Assembly: GCA_934525595.1 (NCBI GenBank)
Contig: CAKSZJ010000014.1
Span: 1-64,000, forward strand
DNA: 64,000 bases
Direction: 5' to 3'
Source of the DNA: an uncultured Chiayiivirga sp.
GTDB lineage: Bacteria; Pseudomonadota; Gammaproteobacteria; Xanthomonadales; Xanthomonadaceae
In this document: piece by piece, positions 54,210-64,000 of the stretch
How positions within the stretch are numbered: the first letter of the stretch is position 1
How the letters are laid out: each line of letters starts with the position of its first letter
The notes under the pieces: generated by a model
What the model saw: only the letters and a program-made list of their open reading frames with translations
Told to the model about the DNA's origin: nothing
Database searches by the model: none
Position numbers and translations under genes: made by a program

Positions 54210-55361
54210 ATGGATACCTCACCGCCCCCGCTCCGGATGCCGCCCTATGCCGATGCGCTGACCGGGCTGCGCGGTGTGGCGGCGCTTTGGGTGCTGGTGT
54301 TCCACCTCTGGCAGCGCGCCGGTGCGCCCGCGCTGGCCCTCGGGCCGCTGGACGTGACCCCGCTGGCCGCGCACGGATACCTCGGCGTGGACCTGTTCTT
54401 CGTGCTGTCCGGCTACCTCATCGGCGGGCCGTGGGTGGCGATGCGCCTGGGCGGGGCGCCGGTGGCCTTCGGTGCATTCTGGCGGCGACGCGTCCTGCGC
54501 GTCTTCCCGGCCTACTGGGCGCAATGGGCCGTGCTGGCACTGCTCGCTGCGCTCGGCCCGGGCGGTTTTCCGATGGATGCCGGAGAGGCGCTGCTCAGCG
54601 CCACCTTGACTGCGAACCTGATCGACAACGCCACGGCGCTCAACCCGGTGTGGTGGTCGCTGCCGGTGGAATGGGATTTCTACATTCTGGCGCCGCTGGT
54701 CGCCCTGGCCTTCGCCACGCGACGCGCCCTGCCGCACGGACTGCTGCTGATCGTGCTGGCCTGCGTCGGATTCCGCGTGCTGGTCTGGTGGATGGTGGTC
54801 GATCAGGGGCTGGAGTGGCTCACGCTCTATCGCTGGGTGATCCAGCTGCCGGGCCGCCTCGACCAGTTCGCGCTCGGCATGCTGGTGGCGCACGCGCTGG
54901 TGCGCGGGCGCGGGGGATTCGAGCCGCGTCTCGTGCTCGCCGGCGCCCTGGCCACGCTGGCGCTGGTATGGCTGCTGCCGCGCGCGGCCTATGTCGTCGA
55001 TGCCGCGCTGGCTCCCTGGCTCTTCTTCCAGTTCACGGTATTCGGCTGCGCCTTCGCCGCCCTCGTCGGCGCCGCCGCCATGTCGCGCTCGGCGCTGGTG
55101 CGCACGCTGCTGGCGAACCGGCCAATGGTCTTTCTCGGCACCATCAGCTACAGCCTCTACCTGTGGCACTACCCGGTGCTCGACGGCCTGTCGCGCTACG
55201 CGGGAGCGCGCGGGGAAAGTACCGCGAGCTGGAAATGGGCGGCGCTGGCGGTCATCGCGAGCGTGGCGGTCTCTGCGACGTCCTACGCGCTGACCGAGCG
55301 CCCCTTCCTGCGACACCGGCTCGAAAAGACGCCGCCCAGGGCCATGCGCGCAGCGCCCTGA
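54210..55361 (+). CDS. OafA/YrhL-type membrane acyltransferase (acyltransferase 3)
   Basis: This 383-residue protein has about ten membrane helices and the acyltransferase-3 motifs YADALTGLRGVAALWVLVFHLW, YLGVDLFFVLSGYLIGGPWV and RRVLRVFPAYWAQW. Later blocks are NPVWWSLPVEWDFYILAP and SYSLYLWHYPVLDGL. The family O-acetylates or acylates exported polysaccharides or lipids; the substrate is unknown. ATG at 54210 is the start; the longer upstream frame overlaps the esterase gene and is a shadow. It is convergent with hemF. Confidence 0.9.
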   Translation: MDTSPPPLRMPPYADALTGLRGVAALWVLVFHLWQRAGAPALALGPLDVTPLAAHGYLGVDLFFVLSGYLIGGPWVAMRLGGAPVAFGAFWRRRVLRVFPAYWAQWAVLALLAALGPGGFPMDAGEALLSATLTANLIDNATALNPVWWSLPVEWDFYILAPLVALAFATRRALPHGLLLIVLACVGFRVLVWWMVVDQGLEWLTLYRWVIQLPGRLDQFALGMLVAHALVRGRGGFEPRLVLAGALATLALVWLLPRAAYVVDAALAPWLFFQFTVFGCAFAALVGAAAMSRSALVRTLLANRPMVFLGTISYSLYLWHYPVLDGLSRYAGARGESTASWKWAALAVIASVAVSATSYALTERPFLRHRLEKTPPRAMRAAP

Positions 55362-55374
55362 CACCTGCGGCGGA

Positions 55375-57371
<1,997 letters not shown>

Positions 57372-57461
57372 CTGCAGGCCTTCCCCGGTATCCGGCCAAG
57401 AGTGTAGCGAGCCGGACGCCGCGGGAAAACGCGTCGCGCTGGCGGACCTCGCAAAACGCGA

Positions 57462-57481
57462 AAGCGGCCCGAAGGCCGCTT
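57462..57481 (-). terminator. rpoD terminator with UUCG tetraloop
   Basis: On the minus strand an 8-bp stem closes a C(UUCG)G tetraloop, a very stable RNA hairpin. A T-rich stretch (TTTCGCGTTTT) follows. It starts 41 bases after the rpoD stop and lies just above the cNMP/rhodanese gene. Confidence 0.8.
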
Positions 57482-57521
57482 CCGATGACACCCTGCGTCG
57501 CGCGGCCGTGCGGCCGCCGCC

Positions 57522-59381
<1,860 letters not shown>

Positions 59382-59422
59382 GGGCAACCTGAAAGGGGTT
59401 TGTCAAGAGGAAAGAACGCGCC

Positions 59423-59431
59423 AGTATAGCA
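59423..59431 (-). promoter_or_regulatory. extended -10 promoter of rpoD
   Basis: On the minus strand TG-C-TATACT gives an extended -10 with five of six matches to TATAAT. The start point would be near 59416, 35 bases above the rpoD ATG. The -35 match is weak. Confidence 0.6.
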
Positions 59432-59544
59432 ATTTGGGCCACTTTCGGCCACGAACTACCTGAACCGCTCCGCACATGGGCGCGCAATTGCCCTGTAAAA
59501 AAACGTCATGTTTCGCGCGTCGGGCTGCCGCAGGGCGGGGAAAA

Positions 59545-59982
59545 TCACGCCTGCAGCCAGAACGTGACCGGGCCGTCGTTGACCAGGCTGACCACCATAT
59601 GCGCCCCGAACTCCCCGGTTTCAACCCTGCCATGGCGCATCCGGCATTCGGCCACCAGGCGCTCGAAGCCGCGCTGCCCTTCTTCGGGCGAGGCCGCGCT
59701 GGTGAAACTGGGACGCATGCCCTTGCGGGTATCGGCCGCCAGGGTGAACTGGCTGACCAGCAGCAGCCCGCCTCCGATATCGGCCAGGGAGCGGTTCATG
59801 CGCCCGGCTTCGTCGGCGAAGACCCGATACCCGAGCAGGCGCTCGCACATCCGCACCACCTGCGCTTCGCCGTCACCCGGCTGGATCGCCACCAGCGCCA
59901 GCAACCCGGGGCCGATGTCGCCGACGATGCGTCCATCGACGCGGACGCTGGCCTGGGTGACGCGCTGGATGAGGGCGATCAT
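59545..59982 (-). CDS. dtd: D-aminoacyl-tRNA deacylase
   Basis: Dtd removes D-amino acids (and Gly from tRNA-Ala) mischarged on tRNA. The 145-residue protein begins [28 protein letters not shown]. It has the two cross-subunit motifs [20 protein letters not shown] and the NxPVT-type motif [12 protein letters not shown] near the C-terminus. Length is exactly typical. It lies alone between rpoD and the divergent lpxL-like gene. Confidence 0.95.
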   Translation of the reverse strand: MIALIQRVTQASVRVDGRIVGDIGPGLLALVAIQPGDGEAQVVRMCERLLGYRVFADEAGRMNRSLADIGGGLLLVSQFTLAADTRKGMRPSFTSAASPEEGQRGFERLVAECRMRHGRVETGEFGAHMVVSLVNDGPVTFWLQA

Positions 59983-60013
59983 GGAATGGCGCCGAAAGCC
60001 GGAAAAGGAGAAT

Positions 60014-60072
60014 CGGGAATGGTAGGCGCAAAGCAGGACCGGTGGTCATCGGCGATGCTCTACCATTTCCCG
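60014..60072. repeat. imperfect inverted repeat of the CCATTCCC family
   Basis: CGGGAATGGTAG (60014-60025) and CTACCATTTCCCG (60060-60072) pair with one bulged T over a 34-base loop. Further CCATTTCCC and ACTCC words follow to about 60130. The same words occur in the groES-groEL gap. It lies in the 160-base divergent gap between dtd and the lpxL-like gene. Confidence 0.45.
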
Positions 60073-60142
60073 ATGCCGCAGCTCCACTCCGGCTTTTGAC
60101 CATTTCCCACTCTCCAAACTCCACTCCCCGCGCCTGCCAGAG

Positions 60143-61027
60143 ATGCCTGCCCACCTGCTCCACGCCGCCCTGTGGCTCATCGGCTGCCTGCCCTACCGCG
60201 CCCTGCATGCGCTGGGCGGCGGCATCGGCACCCTGGTACGCGGCCTGGGGTTGCGCGAGGCGCGGGTGGCGTGGCGCAGCATCGCCCTGTGCTTCCCCGC
60301 ACTGGGCGAGCAGGCGCGCCGCACGCTGTGGCGTACCAACATGGCCGAAACGGGCCGCACCCTGCTGGAAACCGCACGTTTCTGGACGCGCCCCGCGGCG
60401 CAAAACCTGCGCCTGGTGCGCGAGGTGGAGGGCCAGGAACTGCTGGCTGCAGCGCGCGCCGCCGGACGAGGCGTCATCATCGCCGCGCCGCATCTGGGCA
60501 ACTGGGAGCTGCTCAACCAGTGGCTGGCGGCACAGTCGGAGCTGGCCATCCTCTATCGCCCGCCGCGCCAGCCCTGGGGCGATGCGCTGATCCGGCGCCT
60601 GCGCGCGCAGCCGGGCGTCACGCAGGTGCGTGCCGAAGCGTCCGGGGTGCGAACCTTGTTCAAGCATCTGAAGGATGGCGGCATGGTGGGCATCCTTCCC
60701 GACCAGCAACCCAAGCGCGGTGACGGCGAGTTCGCGCCGTTCTTCGGCGTCCAGGCGCTCACGATGAGCCTCTTGCCGCGCCTGGCGCACAAGACCGGCG
60801 CAACGGTGCTTATGGCGTTTGCCGAACGCCTGCCGGATGCCGAAGGGTTCCGCATCCAGCTGCGCGCCGCGCCCGAGGCCATCGGCGACGCGGATACGGC
60901 GCGCGCCGCCGCCGCGCTCAATGCCGCGATCGAGGCCTGCATCGCGCTCGCGCCGGCGCAGTACCAGTGGAGCTACAAGCGTTTCACCATCCGCCCCGAG
61001 GGCACCGCGCCGATCCGCTATGACTGA
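60143..61027 (+). CDS. lipid A biosynthesis acyltransferase (LpxL/HtrB type)
   Basis: This 294-residue inner-membrane enzyme transfers a secondary acyl chain to lipid A. It begins with a membrane-anchor helix (MPAHLLHAALWLIGCLPYRALHALGGG). The acyltransferase motifs are IIAAPHLGNWELLNQWLA (His-x4-Glu), ILYRPPRQPWGDALIRRLR, GGMVGILPDQQPKRGDGEFAPFFG and AQYQWSYKRFTIRP. HtrB-type features are clear, but acyl specificity is not readable. Its last eight bases overlap the next gene. Confidence 0.87.
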   Translation: MPAHLLHAALWLIGCLPYRALHALGGGIGTLVRGLGLREARVAWRSIALCFPALGEQARRTLWRTNMAETGRTLLETARFWTRPAAQNLRLVREVEGQELLAAARAAGRGVIIAAPHLGNWELLNQWLAAQSELAILYRPPRQPWGDALIRRLRAQPGVTQVRAEASGVRTLFKHLKDGGMVGILPDQQPKRGDGEFAPFFGVQALTMSLLPRLAHKTGATVLMAFAERLPDAEGFRIQLRAAPEAIGDADTARAAAALNAAIEACIALAPAQYQWSYKRFTIRPEGTAPIRYD

Positions 61028-61536
61028 CGCCCCTGACGCCCGCATCGCTGCGCCTTCACCCGCGACCGGGTGGCAGTTCGAGTACCTCGATCCGCGCGCG
61101 CGCTGGGGCATGCGGCTGCGCGCGCTCGTCGTCGCGCTGTTCGCGCTCGGCGTGCTCTGGATCCTGGTGGTCGTGCTGTTCGGCGTGGCGTTGGACATGG
61201 CCTGGCCGGCGGCGGTGGCCGGTGCCGGCGTGCCGGCGACGCTGCTGGTCGCGCCGATTCTTGCGTTCTTCCACGCCAGCGCGCGCTGGCGCCGCACCCG
61301 CTATGCGCTGACGCCGCAGGGCCTGCGCATCCAGCGCGGGGTATGGTGGCGCAGCGACACCGTGGTGCCGCGCTCGCGCGTGCAGCACACCGATCTGCAC
61401 CGCGGCCCGCTGGATCGTGCGCTCGGCCTGGCCGGGCTGCGCGTCTACACCGCCGGCAGCGAACTGGGACGGGTGGCGCTGAACGGCCTGGCGGTCGAGC
61501 GCGCCGAAGCGCTTCGCGATGCGCTGATCCGGGTGG
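61020..61536 (+). CDS. YdbS-like bPH2 membrane protein, in-frame stop lost
   Basis: About 172 codons match the small bacterial PH-domain (bPH2) proteins of the YdbS type. After two membrane helices (residues 25-75) come YALTPQGLRIQRGVWWRSDTVVPRSRVQHTDLHRGPLDRALGLAGLRVYTAGSELGRVALNGLAVERAEALRDALI. The family normally ends here, but no stop occurs in this frame until 63155. The frame continues as Arg/Ala/Gly-rich residues through all of the next gene. A TGA in another frame at 61538-61540, overlapping the next ATG, would be used if one base had been lost just upstream. I give 61536 as the end of recognisable homology, not a real stop. Confidence 0.6.
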
Positions 61537-63105
61537 ATGACGATGCCATCAGAGCCGGCGCAGCCACCGCCCGATGCCGCTGCCGCACGCGATTCACAGC
61601 GCCTTGGCGCAGGCACACAGCGTCGCCTGCATCCGCTTTCCTGGCTGTTCGTGCTGCTGATCCAGCTCAGGGGATTCGCGCTGCCGCTGATCGTGCTGGT
61701 GGTGTTCGGACGCAACGAGGACGCCTGGCAGTGGTGGGGCCTGGTGGCGGTGGCGGTGATGACGCTGGTGGCGGTGGCGCAGTACTTCACCTACCGCTTC
61801 CGCATCGACGCCGACGAACTGGTCATCCGCTCCGGCCTGTTCCAGCGCAACGAACGGCACGTACCCTTCGCGCGCATCCAGTCGGTGGCCTTGCATCGCA
61901 CCCTGCTGCACCGGTTTGCCGGCGTGGCCGAGGTGCGGCTGGAATCGGCGGTGGGCGGCAGCGAGCCGGAAGCGCACATGCGCGTGCTGTCGATGGCCGA
62001 TGCCACCGCATTGGAGCGGCTGGTGGAACACCATCGCGATGCGGCGCGCGCCTCCACGTCCGCGCCTGCGGACGCCGCGACGCCGGCGCCGCGCGCCGAA
62101 TCCGCATCACGCCTCCTGCTGAGCCTCACGCCGATCGAGCTGGTGAAGCTCGGTCTCGCCTCCAACCGTGGCACCGTGCTGCTGGCGGCCGGCGTCGGCG
62201 TCCTGGCCCAATGGGGTGGCGAGCGCCTGTGGGAACGCTTTGGCGCGTGGCCGGCCGAGGCGGTCGGGTGGTTCACCTCGCACACCCTGCTCCTGGGCGG
62301 CTGGATCGCGCTGGCGCTTGCGGCACTGGTCGCAGCGAGCGTGGTCGGCAAGCTGCTGGCGATTGCCCTGGCACTGCTGCGCGACTTCGGCTTCACCCTG
62401 GAGCAGGCCGGGCCACGCCTTTCGGTGGATCGCGGCCTGCTGACGCGAATGCGCGCAAGCGCACCGCTGCGCCGCATCCAGCACTGGACCCTGCGGCAAG
62501 GCGTGGTGCTGCGTCTGTTCGGACGCCGCAGCCTGCACGTGGAAACCGCCGCGCTGCGCGTGGGCAACGAGGAGCAGAGTCTTTCCGATCTCGTTCCCAT
62601 CGCGCCGCCCGACACGCTCGATGCACTGCTGCACGGTTGGCTGCCCGACTGGCCCGGCACGTTCGCGTTCCGCCCATTGCACCCGCGTGCGTGGCGGCGG
62701 CTTTCGCTGCCGCCGTGCGTGATGACGCTGGCGGCCTGCGCCGGGCTGACGGGTTTCTTCGGCAAGGTCGGACTGTTGCCGCTGGCGCTGATTCCATTCT
62801 GGATCGGGCTGGCGCGCAGGCAGGCCGCAATGGCCGGCTATGCCGTCACCGACGGCTACGTGGCCTGGCGCAGCGGCTGGCTGGACCGGCGCGTCTCGTT
62901 CGCGCGGATCGAGAAATTGCAGGGCCTGCGCTGGGTGCAGTCGCCGTTCGACCGGCGGCACGGCATGGCGGGCGTTCGGGTGGATACCGCCGGAGCCCAT
63001 CCGATGGGGCATCGGCTGCACATTCTCCATCTGCCCGAGGCCGAGGCACGGGCGCTGTTCCGGCGCTTGTCTACACGGCTGGCGAGAACGCCGTGGCAGT
63101 GGTGA
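61537..63105 (+). CDS. YdbT-like membrane protein with three bPH2 domains
   Basis: The 522-residue inner-membrane protein contains three bPH2 repeats, each after a membrane-helix pair. The repeats are TYRFRIDADELVIRSGLFQRNERHVPFARIQSVALHRTLLHRFAGVAEVRLES (about residues 85-140), GFTLEQAGPRLSVDRGLLTRMRASAPLRRIQHWTLRQGVVLRLFGRRSLHVET (about 285-340) and YAVTDGYVAWRSGWLDRRVSFARIEKLQGLRWVQSPFDRRHGMAGVRVDT (about 435-485). E. coli ydbS-ydbT is the same pair. Function is not well known; relatives affect envelope stress or export. The ATG overlaps the presumed ydbS-like end. Confidence 0.88.
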   Translation: MTMPSEPAQPPPDAAAARDSQRLGAGTQRRLHPLSWLFVLLIQLRGFALPLIVLVVFGRNEDAWQWWGLVAVAVMTLVAVAQYFTYRFRIDADELVIRSGLFQRNERHVPFARIQSVALHRTLLHRFAGVAEVRLESAVGGSEPEAHMRVLSMADATALERLVEHHRDAARASTSAPADAATPAPRAESASRLLLSLTPIELVKLGLASNRGTVLLAAGVGVLAQWGGERLWERFGAWPAEAVGWFTSHTLLLGGWIALALAALVAASVVGKLLAIALALLRDFGFTLEQAGPRLSVDRGLLTRMRASAPLRRIQHWTLRQGVVLRLFGRRSLHVETAALRVGNEEQSLSDLVPIAPPDTLDALLHGWLPDWPGTFAFRPLHPRAWRRLSLPPCVMTLAACAGLTGFFGKVGLLPLALIPFWIGLARRQAAMAGYAVTDGYVAWRSGWLDRRVSFARIEKLQGLRWVQSPFDRRHGMAGVRVDTAGAHPMGHRLHILHLPEAEARALFRRLSTRLARTPWQW

Positions 63106-63539
63106 GGCGAAAAGCCGCTTTACCGCGCGCCGGGCTTTGCCGAAGGAATACCTGACGGCCCGCCACATTCGCAGAACTCCACCGTGGTTCCGATGACCTG
63201 CGGCTTGAGATGCGCCGGTGTCCGAACGCCACCATCCCGTACCTCGAATCGCTGCGCTTGGAAGTTGAGTCTGCCCCTTGCCCATCCGCCAAAGCCTCCC
63301 CGGCCACTGGGCCAAGGAACACATCGCGGACGCATTCGATCGCTTGTCTCCGGGAGCTACGACACTCCCGGAGCGCCACGCTGGCGCTCCTTCGCTGATC
63401 ATAAGTACAAGCCGCAAGGTTTGTCAGCGGGGCCGGTTCGCGTCGCGGGAATCGCGGCCATGCGGTGCCGGTGGGTTTGACGCTCGCCATCGCCGCGCCT
63501 AAGCTTCCGCCTTGTTCAACAATGTTAAACGGGTGGCGC
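63106..63539. other. 434-base non-coding stretch with two overlapping hairpins
   Basis: I find no convincing gene here. Open frames on both strands are short and show no family features. CTCCGGGAG (63348-63356) pairs with CTCCCGGAG (63365-63373). GGAGCGCCA (63370-63378) pairs with TGGCGCTCC (63382-63390) around CGC. The stems share four bases and are nearly exclusive. Just before mazE, 63500-63535 is AT-richer (TTGTTCAACAATGTTAAACG) and probably holds the mazEF promoter and operator, as TTGTTCAACAA is an inverted repeat. Composition suggests a decayed or inserted segment. Confidence 0.5.
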
Positions 63540-63794
63540 ATGGAAGTGGTACTGCGCAAATACGGCAATAGTACGGTGGTGGTGCTGCCGCCAGCGGTGC
63601 TGAAGGATCTGGGCCTGAAGGCGGGGCAGGCGATGACGCTGGGCACCACGCCTGCGGGAGGCGTGGTGCTCGAACGAAAGCAGCCCCGCTACACGCTGGA
63701 GGACCTGATCGCTCAATGCGACCGCAAAGCACCGCCGCCCGCCGATCTGGCGGCGTGGGACACTGCCGCACCCGTGGGCGGCGAGGTCTGGTGA
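63540..63794 (+). CDS. MazE-type AbrB-fold antitoxin
   Basis: This 84-residue antitoxin has an N-terminal swapped-hairpin DNA-binding domain: MEVVLRKYGNSTVVVLPPAVLKDLGLKAGQAMTL. A toxin-binding tail follows (YTLEDLIAQCDRKAPPPADLAAWDTAAPVGGEVW). Such proteins neutralise MazF and repress their own operon. The start ATG at 63540 matches the family; a longer frame from 63465 does not. The stop overlaps the toxin start (TGATG). Confidence 0.9.
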   Translation: MEVVLRKYGNSTVVVLPPAVLKDLGLKAGQAMTLGTTPAGGVVLERKQPRYTLEDLIAQCDRKAPPPADLAAWDTAAPVGGEVW

Positions 63795-64000
63795 TGGGGG
63801 TGTTCGAGCGCGGCGATGTGGTGAGCGTGCCGCTCGATCCCACGTTGGGACACGAACAGCGCGGCACGCGCCCGGCACTGGTGCTCACCTCGCGCCAGTT
63901 CAATCGTCTAGGCGATACCCTGGTGGCACCCATCACCCAGGGTGGCGACCACGCGCGTTTCGCGGGGTTCGCGGTGAGCCTTTCCGGCACGGGATGCAGG
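63794..64000 (+). CDS. MazF/ChpB-type mRNA endonuclease toxin (cut by window edge)
   Basis: The 69 visible residues begin MGVFERGDVVSVPLDPTLGHEQRGTRPALVLTSRQFNRLGDTLVAPITQGG, the PemK/MazF fold with its GDVVxVxxDP and RPALVLT motifs, and end at SLSGTGCR at the edge. Family members cleave mRNA at short sites and stop growth when the antitoxin decays. It starts inside the mazE stop codon, the usual coupling. About 40 residues are missing on the right. Confidence 0.92.
   Translation, partial: MGVFERGDVVSVPLDPTLGHEQRGTRPALVLTSRQFNRLGDTLVAPITQGGDHARFAGFAVSLSGTGCR

Noticed and set aside
60819..63155. A single 778-codon plus-strand protein
   Set aside because: Only its 61020-61536 part resembles a family (YdbS-like). 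The rest is the shadow of the well-formed YdbT-like gene in another frame, so I do not call it as one protein.
63120..63480. Short open frames on both strands in the gap before mazEF
   Set aside because: They overlap each other, have no ribosome sites at plausible starts and no recognisable domain. I left the region as non-coding.

Overview
The window is high-GC, densely coded gammaproteobacterial chromosome. The best fit is the order Lysobacterales (Xanthomonadales). Clues are a CIRCE/HrcA-type operator before groES, a class I fructose-bisphosphate aldolase, a DUF3016 lipid-free secreted protein, a secreted esterase with the 'FFDGFESGD' N-terminal motif, and an OleB-like hydrolase close to the Xanthomonas type. 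I cannot fix the genus. About 60 genes are readable. Almost all are housekeeping or regulatory, and there is no prophage, transposase, CRISPR array, tRNA or rRNA. A mazEF-type toxin-antitoxin pair at the right edge, behind a 434-base non-coding stretch with nested hairpins, is the only accessory-looking part.

Left third (1-24.3 kb). groES-groEL (minus strand, CIRCE operator) lies beside an orphan beta-propeller sensor that has lost its output domain. A VanZ/MidA pair follows. Next is a folate block (folM, folK, folB) with a YbdG-type mechanosensitive channel inside it. Then come DUF3016, a 2-hydroxyacid dehydrogenase, an HtpX-like protease with LemA, a penicillin-binding-fold hydrolase and class I aldolase. 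A small Cys-tailed protein sits below a 36-bp palindrome, followed by a TrmH-family methyltransferase coupled to an RND pump and its lipoprotein adaptor. An oxygen-binding diiron-type MBL protein, an HExxH protein and a GNAT-minCDE operon complete the block.

Middle (24.3-47 kb). A complete four-cysteine FNR is followed by outer-membrane phospholipase A and PEP carboxylase. cysK and cysB are divergent. A three-gene signalling operon encodes a DUF4126 membrane protein, a FimX-like double-receiver protein with degenerate GGDEF and EAL domains, and a hybrid histidine kinase. A DUF6776/bactofilin pair, erpA, nudC, ampE and a NAD synthetase whose glutaminase half has lost its catalytic residues come next. 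The conserved bamD / rluD-pgeF neighbourhood and a CsgG-like protein end this part.

Right third (47-64 kb). clpB follows a good sigma-32 promoter. Then come a ComEA-like protein, an OleB-like hydrolase, arfB with an acyltransferase, a UDG-family glycosylase, a secreted esterase, a membrane acyltransferase, hemF overlapping a double-cNMP/rhodanese protein, rpoD, dtd, an LpxL-type acyltransferase, a YdbS/YdbT-like PH-domain pair (the first apparently frameshifted) and mazEF.

Two themes connect genes. First, oxygen sensing: the window encodes FNR, and two promoters carry FNR-architecture sites about 41 bases upstream of a plausible start point, one before the diiron MBL gene and one before the small Cys-tailed protein. 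Second, heat shock: groES has CIRCE and clpB has a sigma-32 promoter. Operons are tight, with many stop/start overlaps (TGATG, ATGA, GTGA). The strongest candidates for something undescribed are the NAD synthetase with a dead glutaminase domain, the FNR-linked pair, and the matched degenerate-plus-intact receiver architecture in the c-di-GMP/phosphorelay operon.
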